Below are positions 46,489 through 55,545 of a stretch of 64,000 nucleotides of DNA, one piece after another; positions within the stretch are counted from its first letter, which is position 1; every line of letters starts with the position of its first letter. This stretch comes from Streptomyces sp. GS7 (GTDB taxonomy: Bacteria; Actinomycetota; Actinomycetes; Streptomycetales; Streptomycetaceae). The DNA lies in contig NZ_CP047146.1 in NCBI RefSeq assembly GCF_009834125.1, forward strand, positions 7,286,501 through 7,350,500. The letters run 5' to 3'. The position numbers and the translations under genes were made by a program. The notes under the pieces are model-generated. The model was not told the origin of the DNA, ran no database searches, and was given only the letters and a program-made list of their open reading frames with translations.

Positions 46489-46502
46489 ATCCCCTAGGGG
46501 AT
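46489..46502. repeat. 14-bp perfect palindrome downstream of ddl
   Basis: ATCCCCTAGGGGAT is self-complementary and lies 30 bp past the leftward ddl stop codon. It has no loop, so it looks more like a protein-binding site than a hairpin terminator. The meaning is not known. Confidence 0.5.
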
Positions 46503-46531
46503 CCGTTCGCACGCCCCCGAGGGGCCCGTGC

Positions 46532-47668
46532 TCAGCGCAGGCCCGTGGACCGGCGCAGCGCCGCCTGGAGGAGCCGGTCGATGAGCTCCGGGTAGTCGAC
46601 GCCGCTCTCCTGCCACATCCGCGGGTACATCGAGATGGGCGTGAAGCCGGGCAGCGTGTTGATCTCGTTGATCACGAACTCGCCGTTGTCCTGGAGGAAG
46701 AAGTCCGCGCGGACCAGGCCCTCGCAGGACGCCGCCTCGAAGGCCGCGACGGCCAGTTCCCGCACCTCGGCGGTCTGCTCCGGCGTCAGCGGCGCGGGCA
46801 CGATCCCGTCGGCCGAGTCGATGTACTTGGCCTCGAAGTCGTAGAAGTCGTGCGCGGTGACCGGCGGGATCTCGGCCGGCACGCTGGCCCGGGGGCCGTC
46901 CTCGAATTCCAGCACCCCGCACTCGATCTCGCGTCCGCGCAGCAGCGCCTCCACGATGATCTTCGGGTCGTGGCTGCGGGCCTCCTCGACGGCCTCGTCG
47001 AGCCCGGCGAGGCCGTCGACCTTGCTGATGCCCATGGACGAGCCGGCCCGGGCGGGCTTCACGAACAGCGGCCAGCCGTGCTCGCCGGCGAAGTCCACGA
47101 TCTTCTTGCGGGCGGCGGCGGGGTCGTTCTCCCACTCGCGGGGGCGGATGACCTCGTACGGGCCGACCGGCAGCCCGAAGGAGGCGAACACCCGCTTCAT
47201 GTAGTCCTTGTCCTGGCCGACGGCCGAGGCGAGCACGCCGGAGCCCACGTAGGGCACGCCGGACAGCTCCAGGAGGCCCTGGAGGGTGCCGTCCTCGCCG
47301 TAGGGGCCGTGGAGGACGGGGAAGACGACGTCGACCTCGCCGAGCGCCTTGGGAACCGATCCCGGCTCGCTGTAGACGACCTCGCGGTTGGTGGGGTCCA
47401 CGGGGAGCACCACGGCGCCGTCGGTGGACTCGGCGAGCTGCGCCACGCTGGGCAGCCGCCGGTCCGTGATGGCCATCCGCGCCGGGTCGTCGGCGGTGAG
47501 CGCCCAGCGCCCGTCGGTCGTGATGCCGATCGGCAGCACGTCGTACTTGTCGCGGTCGATGGCGGCCAGCACGGCTCCGGCGGTGACCACGGAGATGGCG
47601 TGCTCGGAGCTGCGCCCGCCGAACACGACGGCGACGCGGGGCTTCTGGGAGGAGGTCTCGCTGCTCAT
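46532..47668 (-). CDS. ddl: D-alanine--D-alanine ligase
   Basis: Ddl joins two D-alanines for peptidoglycan precursors. The 378-residue ATP-grasp enzyme has VAVVFGGRSSEHAISVVT, HGPYGEDGTLQGLLELSGVPYVGSGV, PLFVKPARAGSSMGISKV, and the metal-binding NEINTLPGFTPISMYPRMW. It has no vancomycin-type hallmark I can see. It is leftward, upstream of gpsA transcript-wise on the other side of a 93-bp gap. Confidence 0.95.
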   Translation of the reverse strand: MSSETSSQKPRVAVVFGGRSSEHAISVVTAGAVLAAIDRDKYDVLPIGITTDGRWALTADDPARMAITDRRLPSVAQLAESTDGAVVLPVDPTNREVVYSEPGSVPKALGEVDVVFPVLHGPYGEDGTLQGLLELSGVPYVGSGVLASAVGQDKDYMKRVFASFGLPVGPYEVIRPREWENDPAAARKKIVDFAGEHGWPLFVKPARAGSSMGISKVDGLAGLDEAVEEARSHDPKIIVEALLRGREIECGVLEFEDGPRASVPAEIPPVTAHDFYDFEAKYIDSADGIVPAPLTPEQTAEVRELAVAAFEAASCEGLVRADFFLQDNGEFVINEINTLPGFTPISMYPRMWQESGVDYPELIDRLLQAALRRSTGLR

Positions 47669-47761
47669 ATCGCGTCGAGGGTACCTGCTGACCGGCGCGG
47701 CGTCAGTGCCGCGGCGGCCGTTGGTGGCGTGGCGTACGCGCCGGTCAGGCAGGCGGTGCGC

Positions 47762-48763
47762 TCAGTGCCGCTCGGACTTGGCGGTCCGCGACATCAGCTC
47801 CTTGAGGGCGACGAGGGGCGGCTTGCCCTCGTGGACGATGTCCACGACCGTCTCGGTGAGCGGCATGTCGACTCCGTGCCGGCGGGCCAGATCCAGCACG
47901 GACTCACAGGACTTGACGCCCTCGGCGGTCTGCTTGGTGACCGCGATGGTCTCCTGGAGCGTCATCCCGCGGCCGAGGTTGGTGCCGAAGGTGTTGTTGC
48001 GGGAGAGCGGCGAGGAGCAGGTGGCGACGAGGTCGCCCATGCCGGCCAGGCCCGCGAAGGTGTGCGCGTCGGCGCCCATGGCGAGGCCGAGCCGGGTGGT
48101 CTCGGCGAGACCACGGGTGATCAGGGACGCCTTGGCGTTGTCGCCCAGGCCCATGCCGGTGGCGATGCCGACCGCGAGCGCGATGACGTTCTTGACGGCG
48201 CCGCCCAGTTCGCATCCCACCACGTCGGTGTTGGTGTACGGCCGGAAGTACGAGGTGTGGCAGGCGGTCTGGAGCCGGCGGGCGACCGCCTCGTCGGCGC
48301 AGGCCACGACGGCGGCGGCGGGCTGCCTCGCTGCGACCTCCTTGGCGAGGTTGGGTCCGGTCAGCACGGCCACGCGTTCCGCGGGGACCTTGGCGACCTC
48401 TTCGATGACCTCGCTCATGCGCTTCGCGGTGCCCAGTTCCACGCCCTTCATCAGGGAGACCAGGACCGTCTCGGAGGGCAGCAGGGGCGCCCACTCGGCG
48501 AGGTTGGCACGCAGCGTCTGCGAGGGCACGGCGAGGACCGTGAAGTCCGCGCCGCGGGCCGCTTCCGCCGGGTCGGTGGTGGCGCGTACCCCCGCGGGCA
48601 GCTCCACCCCCGGCAGGTAGTCGGGGTTGGTACGGCCGTTGTTGATGGCGTCGACGAGGGCCGCTCTGCGCCCCCACAGGGTCACCTCGCATCCCGCGTC
48701 GGCGAGCACCATCGCGAATGCGGTGCCCCAGGACCCCGTGCCGAAGACGGCGCAGCGCGTCAC
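47762..48763 (-). CDS. gpsA: Glycerol-3-phosphate dehydrogenase [NAD(P)+]
   Basis: GpsA reduces dihydroxyacetone phosphate to glycerol-3-phosphate for phospholipids. The 333 residues contain the Rossmann motif VFGTGSWGTAFAMVLADAG, VLTGPNLAKEVA, the catalytic Lys in GGAVKNVIALAVGIA, and FAGLAGMGDLVATC. GTG at 48763 overlaps the plsC stop by 4 nt (GTGA). PlsC uses the product, so the coupling makes metabolic sense. Confidence 0.95.
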   Translation of the reverse strand: MTRCAVFGTGSWGTAFAMVLADAGCEVTLWGRRAALVDAINNGRTNPDYLPGVELPAGVRATTDPAEAARGADFTVLAVPSQTLRANLAEWAPLLPSETVLVSLMKGVELGTAKRMSEVIEEVAKVPAERVAVLTGPNLAKEVAARQPAAAVVACADEAVARRLQTACHTSYFRPYTNTDVVGCELGGAVKNVIALAVGIATGMGLGDNAKASLITRGLAETTRLGLAMGADAHTFAGLAGMGDLVATCSSPLSRNNTFGTNLGRGMTLQETIAVTKQTAEGVKSCESVLDLARRHGVDMPLTETVVDIVHEGKPPLVALKELMSRTAKSERH

Positions 48764-49617
48764 TTGCCTTCATCCTCCTGTGCCTGCCGGTTGCTGAGGG
48801 ACTGCGGCGCGGGGGCGGCCGGTGCGGTGGACTCGGCCGGTTCCAGGGCGGCGTCGGCGGCGGCCCGGGCCCTGGCGGCCTCGCGGGCGGCGCGCCGCTC
48901 CCGGGCGATCTCCTTGCGGTAGTCGAACGGTTCGGCCGGCGCGGGCTCGCCGCGGACCTCGGCCAGCTGCGCGGTGATCGCGGCCATGATCGCCTCGGTG
49001 ACGGCCCGCAGCACCTCGGCGGTGGGCTCCTTGCCGTAGAACTCGCCGAGGTCGACCGGCGGTCCCGCCTTGACCCGCAGCGTCTTACGCGGGAAGAGCC
49101 GGAGCTTCTTCTCCTTGGCGTACGGCGGCATCGCGTCGTTCGCGCCCCACTGGGCGACCGGAATGACGGGGGCCTTGGTGAGCAGCGCGACCCGGGCGGC
49201 GCCGGTCTTGCCCTGCATGGGCCACATCTCGGGGTCGCGGGTCAGGGTGCCCTCGGGGTAGAAGGCGACGCATTCGCCCTTCTCGATCGCGTTCACTGCG
49301 GCCCGGAACGCGGTGGCGGCGTCGGTGGTTTCCCGGTAGACGGGGATCTGTCCGGTTCCGCGCATCATCAGGCCCACAAAGCCGCTCTTGAAGAGTCCGG
49401 CCTTGGCGAGGAATCGGGGGACCCGCCCGGTGTTGTACTGATAGTGCGCATAGGAGAGCGGATCAAGATACGAGTTGTGGTTGACCGCGGTGATAAAACC
49501 GCCGTCGGCCGGAATGTGCTCCATTCCTTGCCAGTCCCGCTTGAACAGAACCAAGAGCGGCGGTTTGCAGATGACCGCGGCCAAGCGGTACCAGAAGCCG
49601 ATTCTGCGGCGGGACAC
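48760..49617 (-). CDS. 1-acylglycerol-3-phosphate O-acyltransferase (PlsC-like)
   Basis: The 285-residue membrane-associated acyltransferase transfers fatty acyl groups to lysophosphatidate. Motif I is NHNSYLDPL (NHxxxxD), motif III is FYPEGTLTRDP. An N-terminal hydrophobic stretch (YRLAAVICKPPLLVLF) anchors it. The C-terminal tail is rich in Arg, Ala and Glu. GGAGG lies 8 nt before the GTG at 49617. It is translationally coupled to gpsA. Confidence 0.9.
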   Translation of the reverse strand: MSRRRIGFWYRLAAVICKPPLLVLFKRDWQGMEHIPADGGFITAVNHNSYLDPLSYAHYQYNTGRVPRFLAKAGLFKSGFVGLMMRGTGQIPVYRETTDAATAFRAAVNAIEKGECVAFYPEGTLTRDPEMWPMQGKTGAARVALLTKAPVIPVAQWGANDAMPPYAKEKKLRLFPRKTLRVKAGPPVDLGEFYGKEPTAEVLRAVTEAIMAAITAQLAEVRGEPAPAEPFDYRKEIARERRAAREAARARAAADAALEPAESTAPAAPAPQSLSNRQAQEDEGK

Positions 49618-49778
49618 TGGGACACCCTCCTTGTGGGACCTGCGAAGCTGCTGCGAGCCGGCAGCCGCACAAGTGTCGCCCCAGGTACCCGCTATGTCGA
49701 GAACACCGTAACCCCGCCGCTCCGGAAAGGCGGCGGCAACAGGTGAGAATGATCCCGATGCGAAGAGACGGAGCGGAT

Positions 49779-50471
49779 GTGGGCTGGAGCCTTGTGGTGC
49801 CGCTGAAACCGCTGGTGCGGGCCAAGAGCAGGCTCTCCCCGGCGGCCGGCGACGAGTTCCGGCCGCGGTTGGCGCTGGCATTCGCCCTGGATACCGTCGC
49901 GGGCGCGCTGGCCTGCGCGGACGTGCGGGATGTGGCGGTTGTCACGGACGACCCGCTGGCCGGGGAGCGCTTGGCGGCTCTGGGGGCGCGCATAGTGCCG
50001 GACGCTCCGGCCAACGGACTGAATGCCGCACTGGCCCATGGCGCGGCCGTGGTACGGGCGCGTCGCCCCGGTGCGCCCATCGCCGCGCTGAACGCCGACC
50101 TTCCCGCACTGCGCCCGGCCGAGCTGGCACAGGTGCTCCATTCCGCATCGCTATTTCCCCGCGCATTTCTCGCGGATGCGGCAGATATCGGGACAACACT
50201 TCTGACCGCGACTTCCGGTGTGGAATTGGACCCGGCATTCGGCGGGGCCTCGCGGGTCCGCCACCGGGCCTCCGGGGCGTACGAGATCACCTCACCGGAC
50301 GTGCCGTCGGTACGCCGGGACGTGGACACCGGGGAGGACCTGCGGGCCGCGCTGGTGCTGGGCGTGGGCCCGCACACCGCGCACCAGACGCGCCGGCTGC
50401 CGGCCGCCGCGCGCGGCCGGCACGACCAGGGCGATCAGGCGCCGCCGCAGGTCACAGCGTCTGGAGCGTGA
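49779..50471 (+). CDS. cofC: 2-phospho-L-lactate/PEP guanylyltransferase (CofC/FbiD)
   Basis: CofC activates phospholactate or phosphoenolpyruvate with GTP in coenzyme F420 synthesis. The 230-residue form begins GWSLVVPLKPLVRAKSRL, the family start with its nucleotide-binding Lys/Arg residues, followed by NGLNAALAHGA, IAALNADLPALRP and DPAFGGASRVRH. GTG at 49779 has GGAG 5 nt upstream; starts at 49743, 49749 or 49758 are possible. Its 3' end overlaps the convergent gene by 20 bp. Other F420 genes are not in the window. Confidence 0.88.
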   Translation: MGWSLVVPLKPLVRAKSRLSPAAGDEFRPRLALAFALDTVAGALACADVRDVAVVTDDPLAGERLAALGARIVPDAPANGLNAALAHGAAVVRARRPGAPIAALNADLPALRPAELAQVLHSASLFPRAFLADAADIGTTLLTATSGVELDPAFGGASRVRHRASGAYEITSPDVPSVRRDVDTGEDLRAALVLGVGPHTAHQTRRLPAAARGRHDQGDQAPPQVTASGA

Positions 50472-50655
50472 CGAGCACGATCCGCCGCGCGTCCCCTTCG
50501 CCGGTGACGTCGATCCGGACCCGCTGGCCGGGCCGGAGCAGGCGCAGGCCGCCGGCGTCGAAGGCCGCCGCGTCGAAGGGCAGCGGGGTCCCGTCGTCCA
50601 GCAGCACGCTGCCGGAGCGGGTCTCGTCGTCGTAGGTGTACGCGGTGGCCTGCAT
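50452..50655 (-). CDS. Small conserved OB-fold/cold-shock-like protein
   Basis: The 67-residue protein is mostly beta-strand: AYTYDDETRSGSVLLDDGTPLPFD, then GLRLLRPGQRVRIDVTGEGD. It looks like a CSD- or S1-type OB fold. It is, from memory, common beside the HU gene in Streptomyces. The function is unknown; nucleic acid binding is inferred. Its last 20 bp overlap the convergent cofC gene. Confidence 0.75.
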   Translation of the reverse strand: MQATAYTYDDETRSGSVLLDDGTPLPFDAAAFDAGGLRLLRPGQRVRIDVTGEGDARRIVLVTLQTL

Positions 50656-50695
50656 GGGGGAAGCCTAGACGGCCGCCCGGCGGGCGGCGCACCGC

Positions 50696-50725
50696 GGGCC
50701 GGGCTCCCCGAAGGGAGACCGGCCC
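50696..50725 (-). terminator. Terminator of hupS
   Basis: The outer stem is GGGCCGG/CCGGCCC and the inner stem CTCCC/GGGAG, with a short loop. It lies 24 bp past the leftward hupS stop codon. Confidence 0.75.
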
Positions 50726-50749
50726 GGCGCATGGCGTTCCGCTGCGGAA

Positions 50750-51397
50750 TTACCGCTTGCGGGCGGTGGTCTTCTTGGCGGTCGTCTTGCGCGCCGTGGC
50801 CTTCTTGGCGGGAGCCTTCTTCGCCGTCGCCTTCTTGGCGGGCGCGGTCTTCTTCGCCGTGGCCTTCTTCGCGGCGGCCTTCTTCGCCGGTGCGGCCTTC
50901 TTCGCCGCGGCCTTCGTGGCGGTCTTCTTCGCCGTGACCTTCTTGGCGGTGACCTTCTTCGCGGTGACCTTCTTCGCCGTGACCTTCTTGGCGGTGACCT
51001 TCTTCGCGGCGGCCTTCTTGGCCGCGGCCTTCTTCGCCGCGGCCTTCTTGATGGCCACGCCGCCGGTCAGGCTGCCCTTGGGGGCCTTCTTGACGGAGAC
51101 CTCGCCGCCCTTGGGGAGCTTCTTCGAACCGCTCACCAGGTCCTTGAAGCCCTGGCCCGCGCGGAAACGCGGCACCGAGGTCTTCTTGACCCGCACGCGC
51201 TCACCCGTCTGCGGGTTGCGGGCGTATCGGGCCGGACGGTCGACCTTCTCGAACGAGCCGAATCCGGTAACCGAAACCCGGTCGCCGGCGACAACTGCAC
51301 GGACGACTGCGTCCAGTACGGCGTCCACCGCATCCGCGGCGTTCTGACGGCCGCCGAGCTTGTCGGCAATGGCTTCTACGAGCTGCGCCTTGTTCAC
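50750..51397 (-). CDS. hupS: HU-family nucleoid protein with a lysine-rich tail (HupS)
   Basis: The 215-residue protein has an N-terminal HU domain (about 1-92, NKAQLVEAIADKLGG to GFKDLVSGSKKLP, DNA-binding arm RYARNPQTGERVRVKKTS) and a long histone H1-like tail of KKAAAKK/KKVTAKK repeats (about 105-215). Two-domain HU proteins of this kind are HupS in Streptomyces, which condenses spore DNA. The GTG start has a purine-rich GGGGAAG upstream. A 125-bp AT-rich gap separates it from the next upstream gene. Confidence 0.93.
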   Translation of the reverse strand: MNKAQLVEAIADKLGGRQNAADAVDAVLDAVVRAVVAGDRVSVTGFGSFEKVDRPARYARNPQTGERVRVKKTSVPRFRAGQGFKDLVSGSKKLPKGGEVSVKKAPKGSLTGGVAIKKAAAKKAAAKKAAAKKVTAKKVTAKKVTAKKVTAKKVTAKKTATKAAAKKAAPAKKAAAKKATAKKTAPAKKATAKKAPAKKATARKTTAKKTTARKR

Positions 51398-51522
51398 GTC
51401 TTCCCCTTCGGAGACATTGCTGGAACGAAAGTTTCCAAGCTTTTTCGCACGTTAGGCAGATATATACCGCAAATCAAACACGAAACGGGCTAATCACCCT
51501 TGTGCCGCAACGGACTCGACCT

Positions 51523-51768
51523 TCACGGACTTCCGTCGGCATGCACATCTTCGGGATAACGACCTTCGTCGAGGTCATGCATGAACCACTCCAGACGCCT
51601 TGCCGCGTCCGCAAGATCGTGTTTAGCCGCGGCCGTGATGACGAGCAGCTTCCGGGTCAGCGCCATCCGTACGCCCTCCGGGACTTGCAGTGTCCGCACT
51701 CTTGCGTGTGCGTCCTTGAGTCGGTCGGCGACGAGACCATAGAGCTTGAGTTGGTCGTCGCGTTCCAT
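51523..51768 (-). CDS. Small conserved helical protein
   Basis: The 81-residue protein (ERDDQLKLYGLVADRLKDAHARVRTLQVPEGVRMALTRKL) is predicted to be almost all alpha-helix, without signal or membrane segment. From memory it is conserved between hupS and leuD in Streptomyces. The function is unknown. The start follows a short AT-rich gap with the leuD terminator upstream. Confidence 0.75.
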   Translation of the reverse strand: MERDDQLKLYGLVADRLKDAHARVRTLQVPEGVRMALTRKLLVITAAAKHDLADAARRLEWFMHDLDEGRYPEDVHADGSP

Positions 51769-51833
51769 GCGCTAATTGTGCCATCTGCGGCGAGTTGTCG
51801 CTTCACGGGGCCTCAACAGCTGCCTCGACAAGC

Positions 51834-51870
51834 CGATGCGCCCCCTGCCAACTGCACAGGGGGCGCATCG
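51834..51870 (-). terminator. Terminator of leuCD
   Basis: A perfect 14-bp stem, CGATGCGCCCCCTG/CAGGGGGCGCATCG, with a 9-nt loop lies 35 bp past the leftward leuD stop codon. Confidence 0.85.
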
Positions 51871-51904
51871 TACGCAATAAGGCTTTGAGCCATAAAACCC
51901 GAGG

Positions 51905-52498
51905 TCAGACCTCGATCGTACGCGGCTTGAATCCGGGCCTGTTCGCCTCGTACTCCGCGATGGCGGACTCCTCCCGAAGGGTGAGGCTGATGTCGTCCAG
52001 ACCCTCCAGCAGACGCCAACGGGCGTTCTCGTCCAGCTCGAAGTCCGCGGTGACGCCCTCCGCACGGACCTGCCGTCCGACCAGGTCGACGGTCACCTCG
52101 ACGGTGGGGTCGGCCTCCACCAGCTTCTGCAGGCGGTCCACGGTCTCCTGCGGCAGGACCACCGTCAGCAGGCCGTTCTTGAGGGAGTTGCCGCGGAAGA
52201 TGTCCGCGAACCGCGAGGAGATGACGGCCTTGAAGCCGTAGTTCTGCAGCGCCCAGACGGCGTGCTCGCGCGACGAGCCGGTACCGAAGTCGGGGCCCGC
52301 CACCAGGACGGTGGCGCCCTTGTACGCAGCCTGGTTGAGGACGAACTCGGAGTCCTTGCGCCACGCCTCGAACAGCCCGTCCTCGAAGCCGTCGCGGGTG
52401 ACCTTCTTCAGCCAGTGGGCCGGGATGATCTGGTCGGTGTCGACGTTGCTGCGGCGCAGCGGAACGGCCCGGCCGGTGTGGGTGGTGAAAGCGTCCAT
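51905..52498 (-). CDS. leuD: 3-isopropylmalate dehydratase small subunit
   Basis: With LeuC it isomerises 2-isopropylmalate to 3-isopropylmalate in leucine synthesis. The 197 residues show [19 protein letters not shown] and [17 protein letters not shown], typical of the swivelling domain. It begins 5 bp after leuC, so the two are co-translated. The operon ends at the hairpin at 51834. Confidence 0.97.
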   Translation of the reverse strand: MDAFTTHTGRAVPLRRSNVDTDQIIPAHWLKKVTRDGFEDGLFEAWRKDSEFVLNQAAYKGATVLVAGPDFGTGSSREHAVWALQNYGFKAVISSRFADIFRGNSLKNGLLTVVLPQETVDRLQKLVEADPTVEVTVDLVGRQVRAEGVTADFELDENARWRLLEGLDDISLTLREESAIAEYEANRPGFKPRTIEV

Positions 52499-52503
52499 GG
52501 TTC

Positions 52504-53931
52504 TCAGACTCCCGCGGGCTCGGCGACGGCGTCGGACAGGTCGGCGGGTGAGGCCAGATGGCCGAGAACCGCCGTTGCGGCGGCCACCTGGGGCGAGACC
52601 AGGTGCGTGCGGCCCCCCTTGCCCTGCCGGCCCTCGAAGTTGCGGTTGGAGGTGGACGCGGAGCGCTCACCGGGCGCCAGCTGGTCGGGGTTCATGCCCA
52701 GGCACATCGAGCAGCCCGCGTGCCGCCATTCGGCGCCGGCCGCGGTGAACACCTTGTCCAGGCCCTCCGCAACGGCCTGGAGGGCGACCCGCACCGAGCC
52801 GGGAACGACCAGCATGCGTACGCCCTCGGCGACCGAACGGCCTTCCAGGATCGCCGCGGCAGAGCGCAGGTCCTCGATCCGGCCGTTGGTGCACGAACCT
52901 ACGAAGACGGTGTCCACGGTGATCTCGCGCAGCGGTTGACCTGCTGTCAACCCCATGTATTCCAGGGCCTTTTCGGCGGCGAGCCGCTCCGAGGCGTCCT
53001 CGTACGAAGCCGGGTCGGGGACGCTGGCCGAAAGCGGCGCACCCTGGCCGGGGTTGGTGCCCCAGGTGACGAACGGCGACAGCGAGGCGGCGTCGATGAC
53101 GACCTCGGCGTCGAAGACCGCGTCGTCGTCGGTGCGCAGCGTCTTCCAGTACGCGACCGCGGCGTCCCAGTCCTCGCCCTCGGGGGCGTGGTCGCGGCCC
53201 TGGAGGTAGTCGAAGGTGGTCCGGTCGGGGGCGATCATGCCGGCCCGGGCGCCCGCCTCGATCGACATGTTGCAGATGGTCATCCGGGCTTCCATCGACA
53301 GCTTCTCGATGGCCTGGCCGCGGTACTCGATGACGTAGCCCTGGCCGCCGCCGGTGCCGATCTTCGCGATGATCGCCAGGATGAGGTCCTTGGCGGTGAC
53401 GCCCTCGGGCAGCTCGCCCTCCACCGTGATCGCCATGGTCCTGAACGGCGCCAGCGGCAGCGTCTGGGTGGCCAGGACGTGCTCGACCTGGCTGGTGCCG
53501 ATGCCGAAGGCCAGCGCGCCGAACGCGCCGTGGGTGGAGGTGTGGCTGTCACCGCAGACCACGGTGGTGCCGGGCTGGGTCAGTCCCAACTGCGGTCCCA
53601 CGACGTGGACAACGCCCTGCTCGACGTCGCCCAGCGGGTGCAGGCGGACGCCGAACTCCGCGCAGTTCTTGCGCAGCGTCTCCAGCTGGGTGCGCGAGAC
53701 CGGGTCGGCGATCGGCTTGTCGATGTCGAGGGTCGGGGTGTTGTGATCCTCGGTGGCGATGGTCAGATCCGTCCGGCGCACCTGTCGGCCGGCCTTGCGC
53801 AGGCCGTCGAACGCCTGCGGGCTGGTGACCTCGTGCAGCAGGTGCAGATCGATGAAGAGGAGGTCGGGCTCGCCTTCCGCGCGCCGGACGACGTGGTCGT
53901 CCCAGACCTTCTCCGCAAGTGTCCGTCCCAT
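52504..53931 (-). CDS. leuC: 3-isopropylmalate dehydratase large subunit
   Basis: The 475-residue aconitase-type subunit carries the [4Fe-4S] cluster: [14 protein letters not shown] and [13 protein letters not shown] hold its three Cys ligands. Other marks are [30 protein letters not shown] and [13 protein letters not shown] at 53931 has GGAGGG about 8 nt upstream. It is divergent from ndgR, whose product is known to control leuCD in S. coelicolor; an operator-like palindrome lies between them. Confidence 0.97.
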   Translation of the reverse strand: MGRTLAEKVWDDHVVRRAEGEPDLLFIDLHLLHEVTSPQAFDGLRKAGRQVRRTDLTIATEDHNTPTLDIDKPIADPVSRTQLETLRKNCAEFGVRLHPLGDVEQGVVHVVGPQLGLTQPGTTVVCGDSHTSTHGAFGALAFGIGTSQVEHVLATQTLPLAPFRTMAITVEGELPEGVTAKDLILAIIAKIGTGGGQGYVIEYRGQAIEKLSMEARMTICNMSIEAGARAGMIAPDRTTFDYLQGRDHAPEGEDWDAAVAYWKTLRTDDDAVFDAEVVIDAASLSPFVTWGTNPGQGAPLSASVPDPASYEDASERLAAEKALEYMGLTAGQPLREITVDTVFVGSCTNGRIEDLRSAAAILEGRSVAEGVRMLVVPGSVRVALQAVAEGLDKVFTAAGAEWRHAGCSMCLGMNPDQLAPGERSASTSNRNFEGRQGKGGRTHLVSPQVAAATAVLGHLASPADLSDAVAEPAGV

Positions 53932-54071
53932 CGCTTTCCCTCCGGCCGGCCGCTGTGCCGGCCTTGCTCGTCTGTGCGCGATGCCCGCGAATGTCCCCTG
54001 ACGGGCCTGACGCCGGGCCCTGGTCGAGGGCCGCACCTACAGATTGACGACTTCCCTGGAAAATTGAACTT

Positions 54072-54092
54072 GCGTTTCACACTGTGAGACGC
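54072..54092. promoter_or_regulatory. NdgR operator-like inverted repeat
   Basis: GCGTTTCAC-ACT-GTGAGACGC is a 9-bp inverted repeat with one mismatch, 12 bp before the ndgR start, in the gap shared with leuCD. IclR-family repressors of this type (NdgR/AreB) are known to bind between these genes. The AT-rich flank (54058-54070) may hold the leuC promoter. Confidence 0.7.
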
Positions 54093-54104
54093 GAGTATCG
54101 TTGC

Positions 54105-54824
54105 ATGGACAACTCTAGCGGCGTCGGCGTTCTCGACAAGGCAGCTCTGGTTTTGAGCGCTCTGGAGTCCGGTCCGGCCACCCTCGCCGGGCTGGTCGCG
54201 GCGACCGGGCTTGCACGACCCACGGCCCACCGGCTGGCCGTGGCACTGGAACACCACCGGATGGTGGCGAGGGACATGCAGGGCCGCTTCATCCTCGGCC
54301 CCCGGCTCTCCGAGCTGGCCGCGGCGGCCGGCGAGGACCGCCTGCTGGCCACGGCCGGGCCGGTGCTCACGCATCTGCGCGATGTGACGGGCGAGAGCGC
54401 CCAGCTCTATCGCCGGCAGGGCGACATGCGGATCTGCGTGGCGGCGGCGGAGCGGCTGTCCGGACTGCGGGACACCGTCCCGGTCGGCTCCACGCTGCCC
54501 ATGAAGGCCGGCTCGGCCGCCCAGATCCTGATGGCCTGGGAAGAGCCGGAGCGGCTGCACCGCGGCCTCCAGGGCGCCCGCTTCACGGCCACCGCGCTGT
54601 CCGGCGTACGGCGCCGTGGCTGGGCCCAGTCGATCGGCGAGCGGGAGCCCGGCGTGGCGTCCGTCTCCGCGCCCGTACGCGGCCCCTCCAACCGCGTGGT
54701 GGCCGCCGTCTCGGTGTCCGGCCCGATCGAGCGGCTGACCCGCCACCCGGGCCGTATGCACGCCCAGGCGGTCATCGACGCCGCCGCCCGCCTCTCCGAC
54801 GGACTGCGCCGCAACGGCGCCTGA
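54105..54824 (+). CDS. ndgR: IclR-family regulator NdgR
   Basis: The 239-residue protein has an N-terminal winged helix-turn-helix (VLDKAALVLSALESGPATLAGLVAATGLARPTAHRLAVALE, about 9-48) and a C-terminal IclR effector domain. In Streptomyces NdgR controls leucine and other amino-acid genes and affects antibiotic production. ATG at 54105 was chosen for family length; no good Shine-Dalgarno sequence precedes it, so the message may have a very short leader. It is divergent from leuCD. Confidence 0.93.
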   Translation: MDNSSGVGVLDKAALVLSALESGPATLAGLVAATGLARPTAHRLAVALEHHRMVARDMQGRFILGPRLSELAAAAGEDRLLATAGPVLTHLRDVTGESAQLYRRQGDMRICVAAAERLSGLRDTVPVGSTLPMKAGSAAQILMAWEEPERLHRGLQGARFTATALSGVRRRGWAQSIGEREPGVASVSAPVRGPSNRVVAAVSVSGPIERLTRHPGRMHAQAVIDAAARLSDGLRRNGA

Positions 54825-54840
54825 GCGCCCCGCCGGCCGG

Positions 54841-54880
54841 CCGGCCCCCGCGACGACCGGCCGGCCCCCGCGACGACCGG
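54841..54880. repeat. Exact 20-bp tandem duplication after ndgR
   Basis: CCGGCCCCCGCGACGACCGG occurs twice in direct tandem (54841-54860, 54861-54880), starting 17 bp past ndgR. A further direct duplication, GAGCCGGCCCGGTC, lies at 54982-55009. Both look like slippage in a non-coding gap (54825-55062), which otherwise holds no gene. Confidence 0.75.
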
Positions 54881-55062
54881 CCGGCCGCCCCTCGGCGCAC
54901 ACCGGCTCCCGTCGGCGCCAACTGCCCACCGCCCGCGGGCCGCAACCGCCACCGGCGGCCCAACTCGCCGCGGACGGCGCGGAGCCGGCCCGGTCGAGCC
55001 GGCCCGGTCGAGCCGCGGGGGAATCCCGATCCGGGCCCCGCACACGGCGGTTGAGACAGCGA

Positions 55063-55092
55063 GAAGGCCCCTCGCATACGCGGGGGGCCTTC
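55063..55092. terminator. Terminator of the tRNA cluster
   Basis: A 9-bp stem, GAAGGCCCC/GGGGCCTTC, closes a 12-nt loop 7 bp beyond the last leftward tRNA gene. TTCTT follows on the plus strand, so it can also end transcripts running through from ndgR. Confidence 0.75.
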
Positions 55093-55098
55093 TTCTTG

Positions 55099-55171
55099 TA
55101 CCCCCGACCGGATTCGAACCGGCGCTACCGCCTTGAGAGGGCGGCGTGCTAGGCCGCTACACAACGGGGGC
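55099..55171 (-). tRNA. tRNA-Glu (anticodon CTC), copy 1
   Basis: The 73-nt gene has acceptor stem GCCCCCG/CGGGGGT (G1.U72 wobble), anticodon stem CCGCC with loop CTCTCAA, so anticodon CTC, and T-loop TTCGAAT. No CCA is encoded. It is identical to the two other Glu copies and is the last gene of a leftward five-tRNA cluster. Confidence 0.95.
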
Positions 55172-55228
55172 AAGTCTTGCTGCAGTTGAGCGATGTCATC
55201 GAGACACGTGCCGAAGCGACACACTGCG

Positions 55229-55300
55229 CTGGGCTACCAGGACTCGAACCTAGACTAAATGAACCAGAATCACTCGTGCTGCCAATTACACCATAGCCCA
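55229..55300 (-). tRNA. tRNA-Gln (anticodon CTG), variant copy
   Basis: The 72-nt gene has anticodon loop TTCTGGT, hence CTG for CAG codons, and discriminator G73. It differs from the second Gln gene by a swapped acceptor pair (TGGGCTA/TAGCCCA) and by a G.U pair in the anticodon stem (AGTGA/TCATT). Both changes keep pairing. Confidence 0.95.
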
Positions 55301-55316
55301 TGGTGGTTTAGACCAG

Positions 55317-55389
55317 TACCCCCGACCGGATTCGAACCGGCGCTACCGCCTTGAGAGGGCGGCGTGCTAGGCCGCTACACAACGGGGGC
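55317..55389 (-). tRNA. tRNA-Glu (anticodon CTC), copy 2
   Basis: Identical in sequence to the copies at 55099 and 55452, with CTC in the anticodon loop. It begins 16 bp upstream of the variant Gln gene. Confidence 0.95.
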
Positions 55390-55451
55390 CCTAGCGATCC
55401 TGCGTGAGTGACAGTGGGTGCGACCCTGGCTGTCTCCCCGGGAAGGATCTG

Positions 55452-55524
55452 TACCCCCGACCGGATTCGAACCGGCGCTACCGCCTTGAGAGGGCGGCGT
55501 GCTAGGCCGCTACACAACGGGGGC
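55452..55524 (-). tRNA. tRNA-Glu (anticodon CTC), copy 3
   Basis: Identical to the other two Glu genes. It lies 21 bp after the upstream Gln gene in the direction of transcription. Confidence 0.95.
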
Positions 55525-55545
55525 TTTGCAGATGAGCTCTGCGAG

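Noticed and set aside
53932..54050. Leucine leader peptide/attenuator before leuC
   Set aside because: No short frame with a run of Leu codons precedes leuC; only a GC-rich hairpin near its ribosome binding site is seen.
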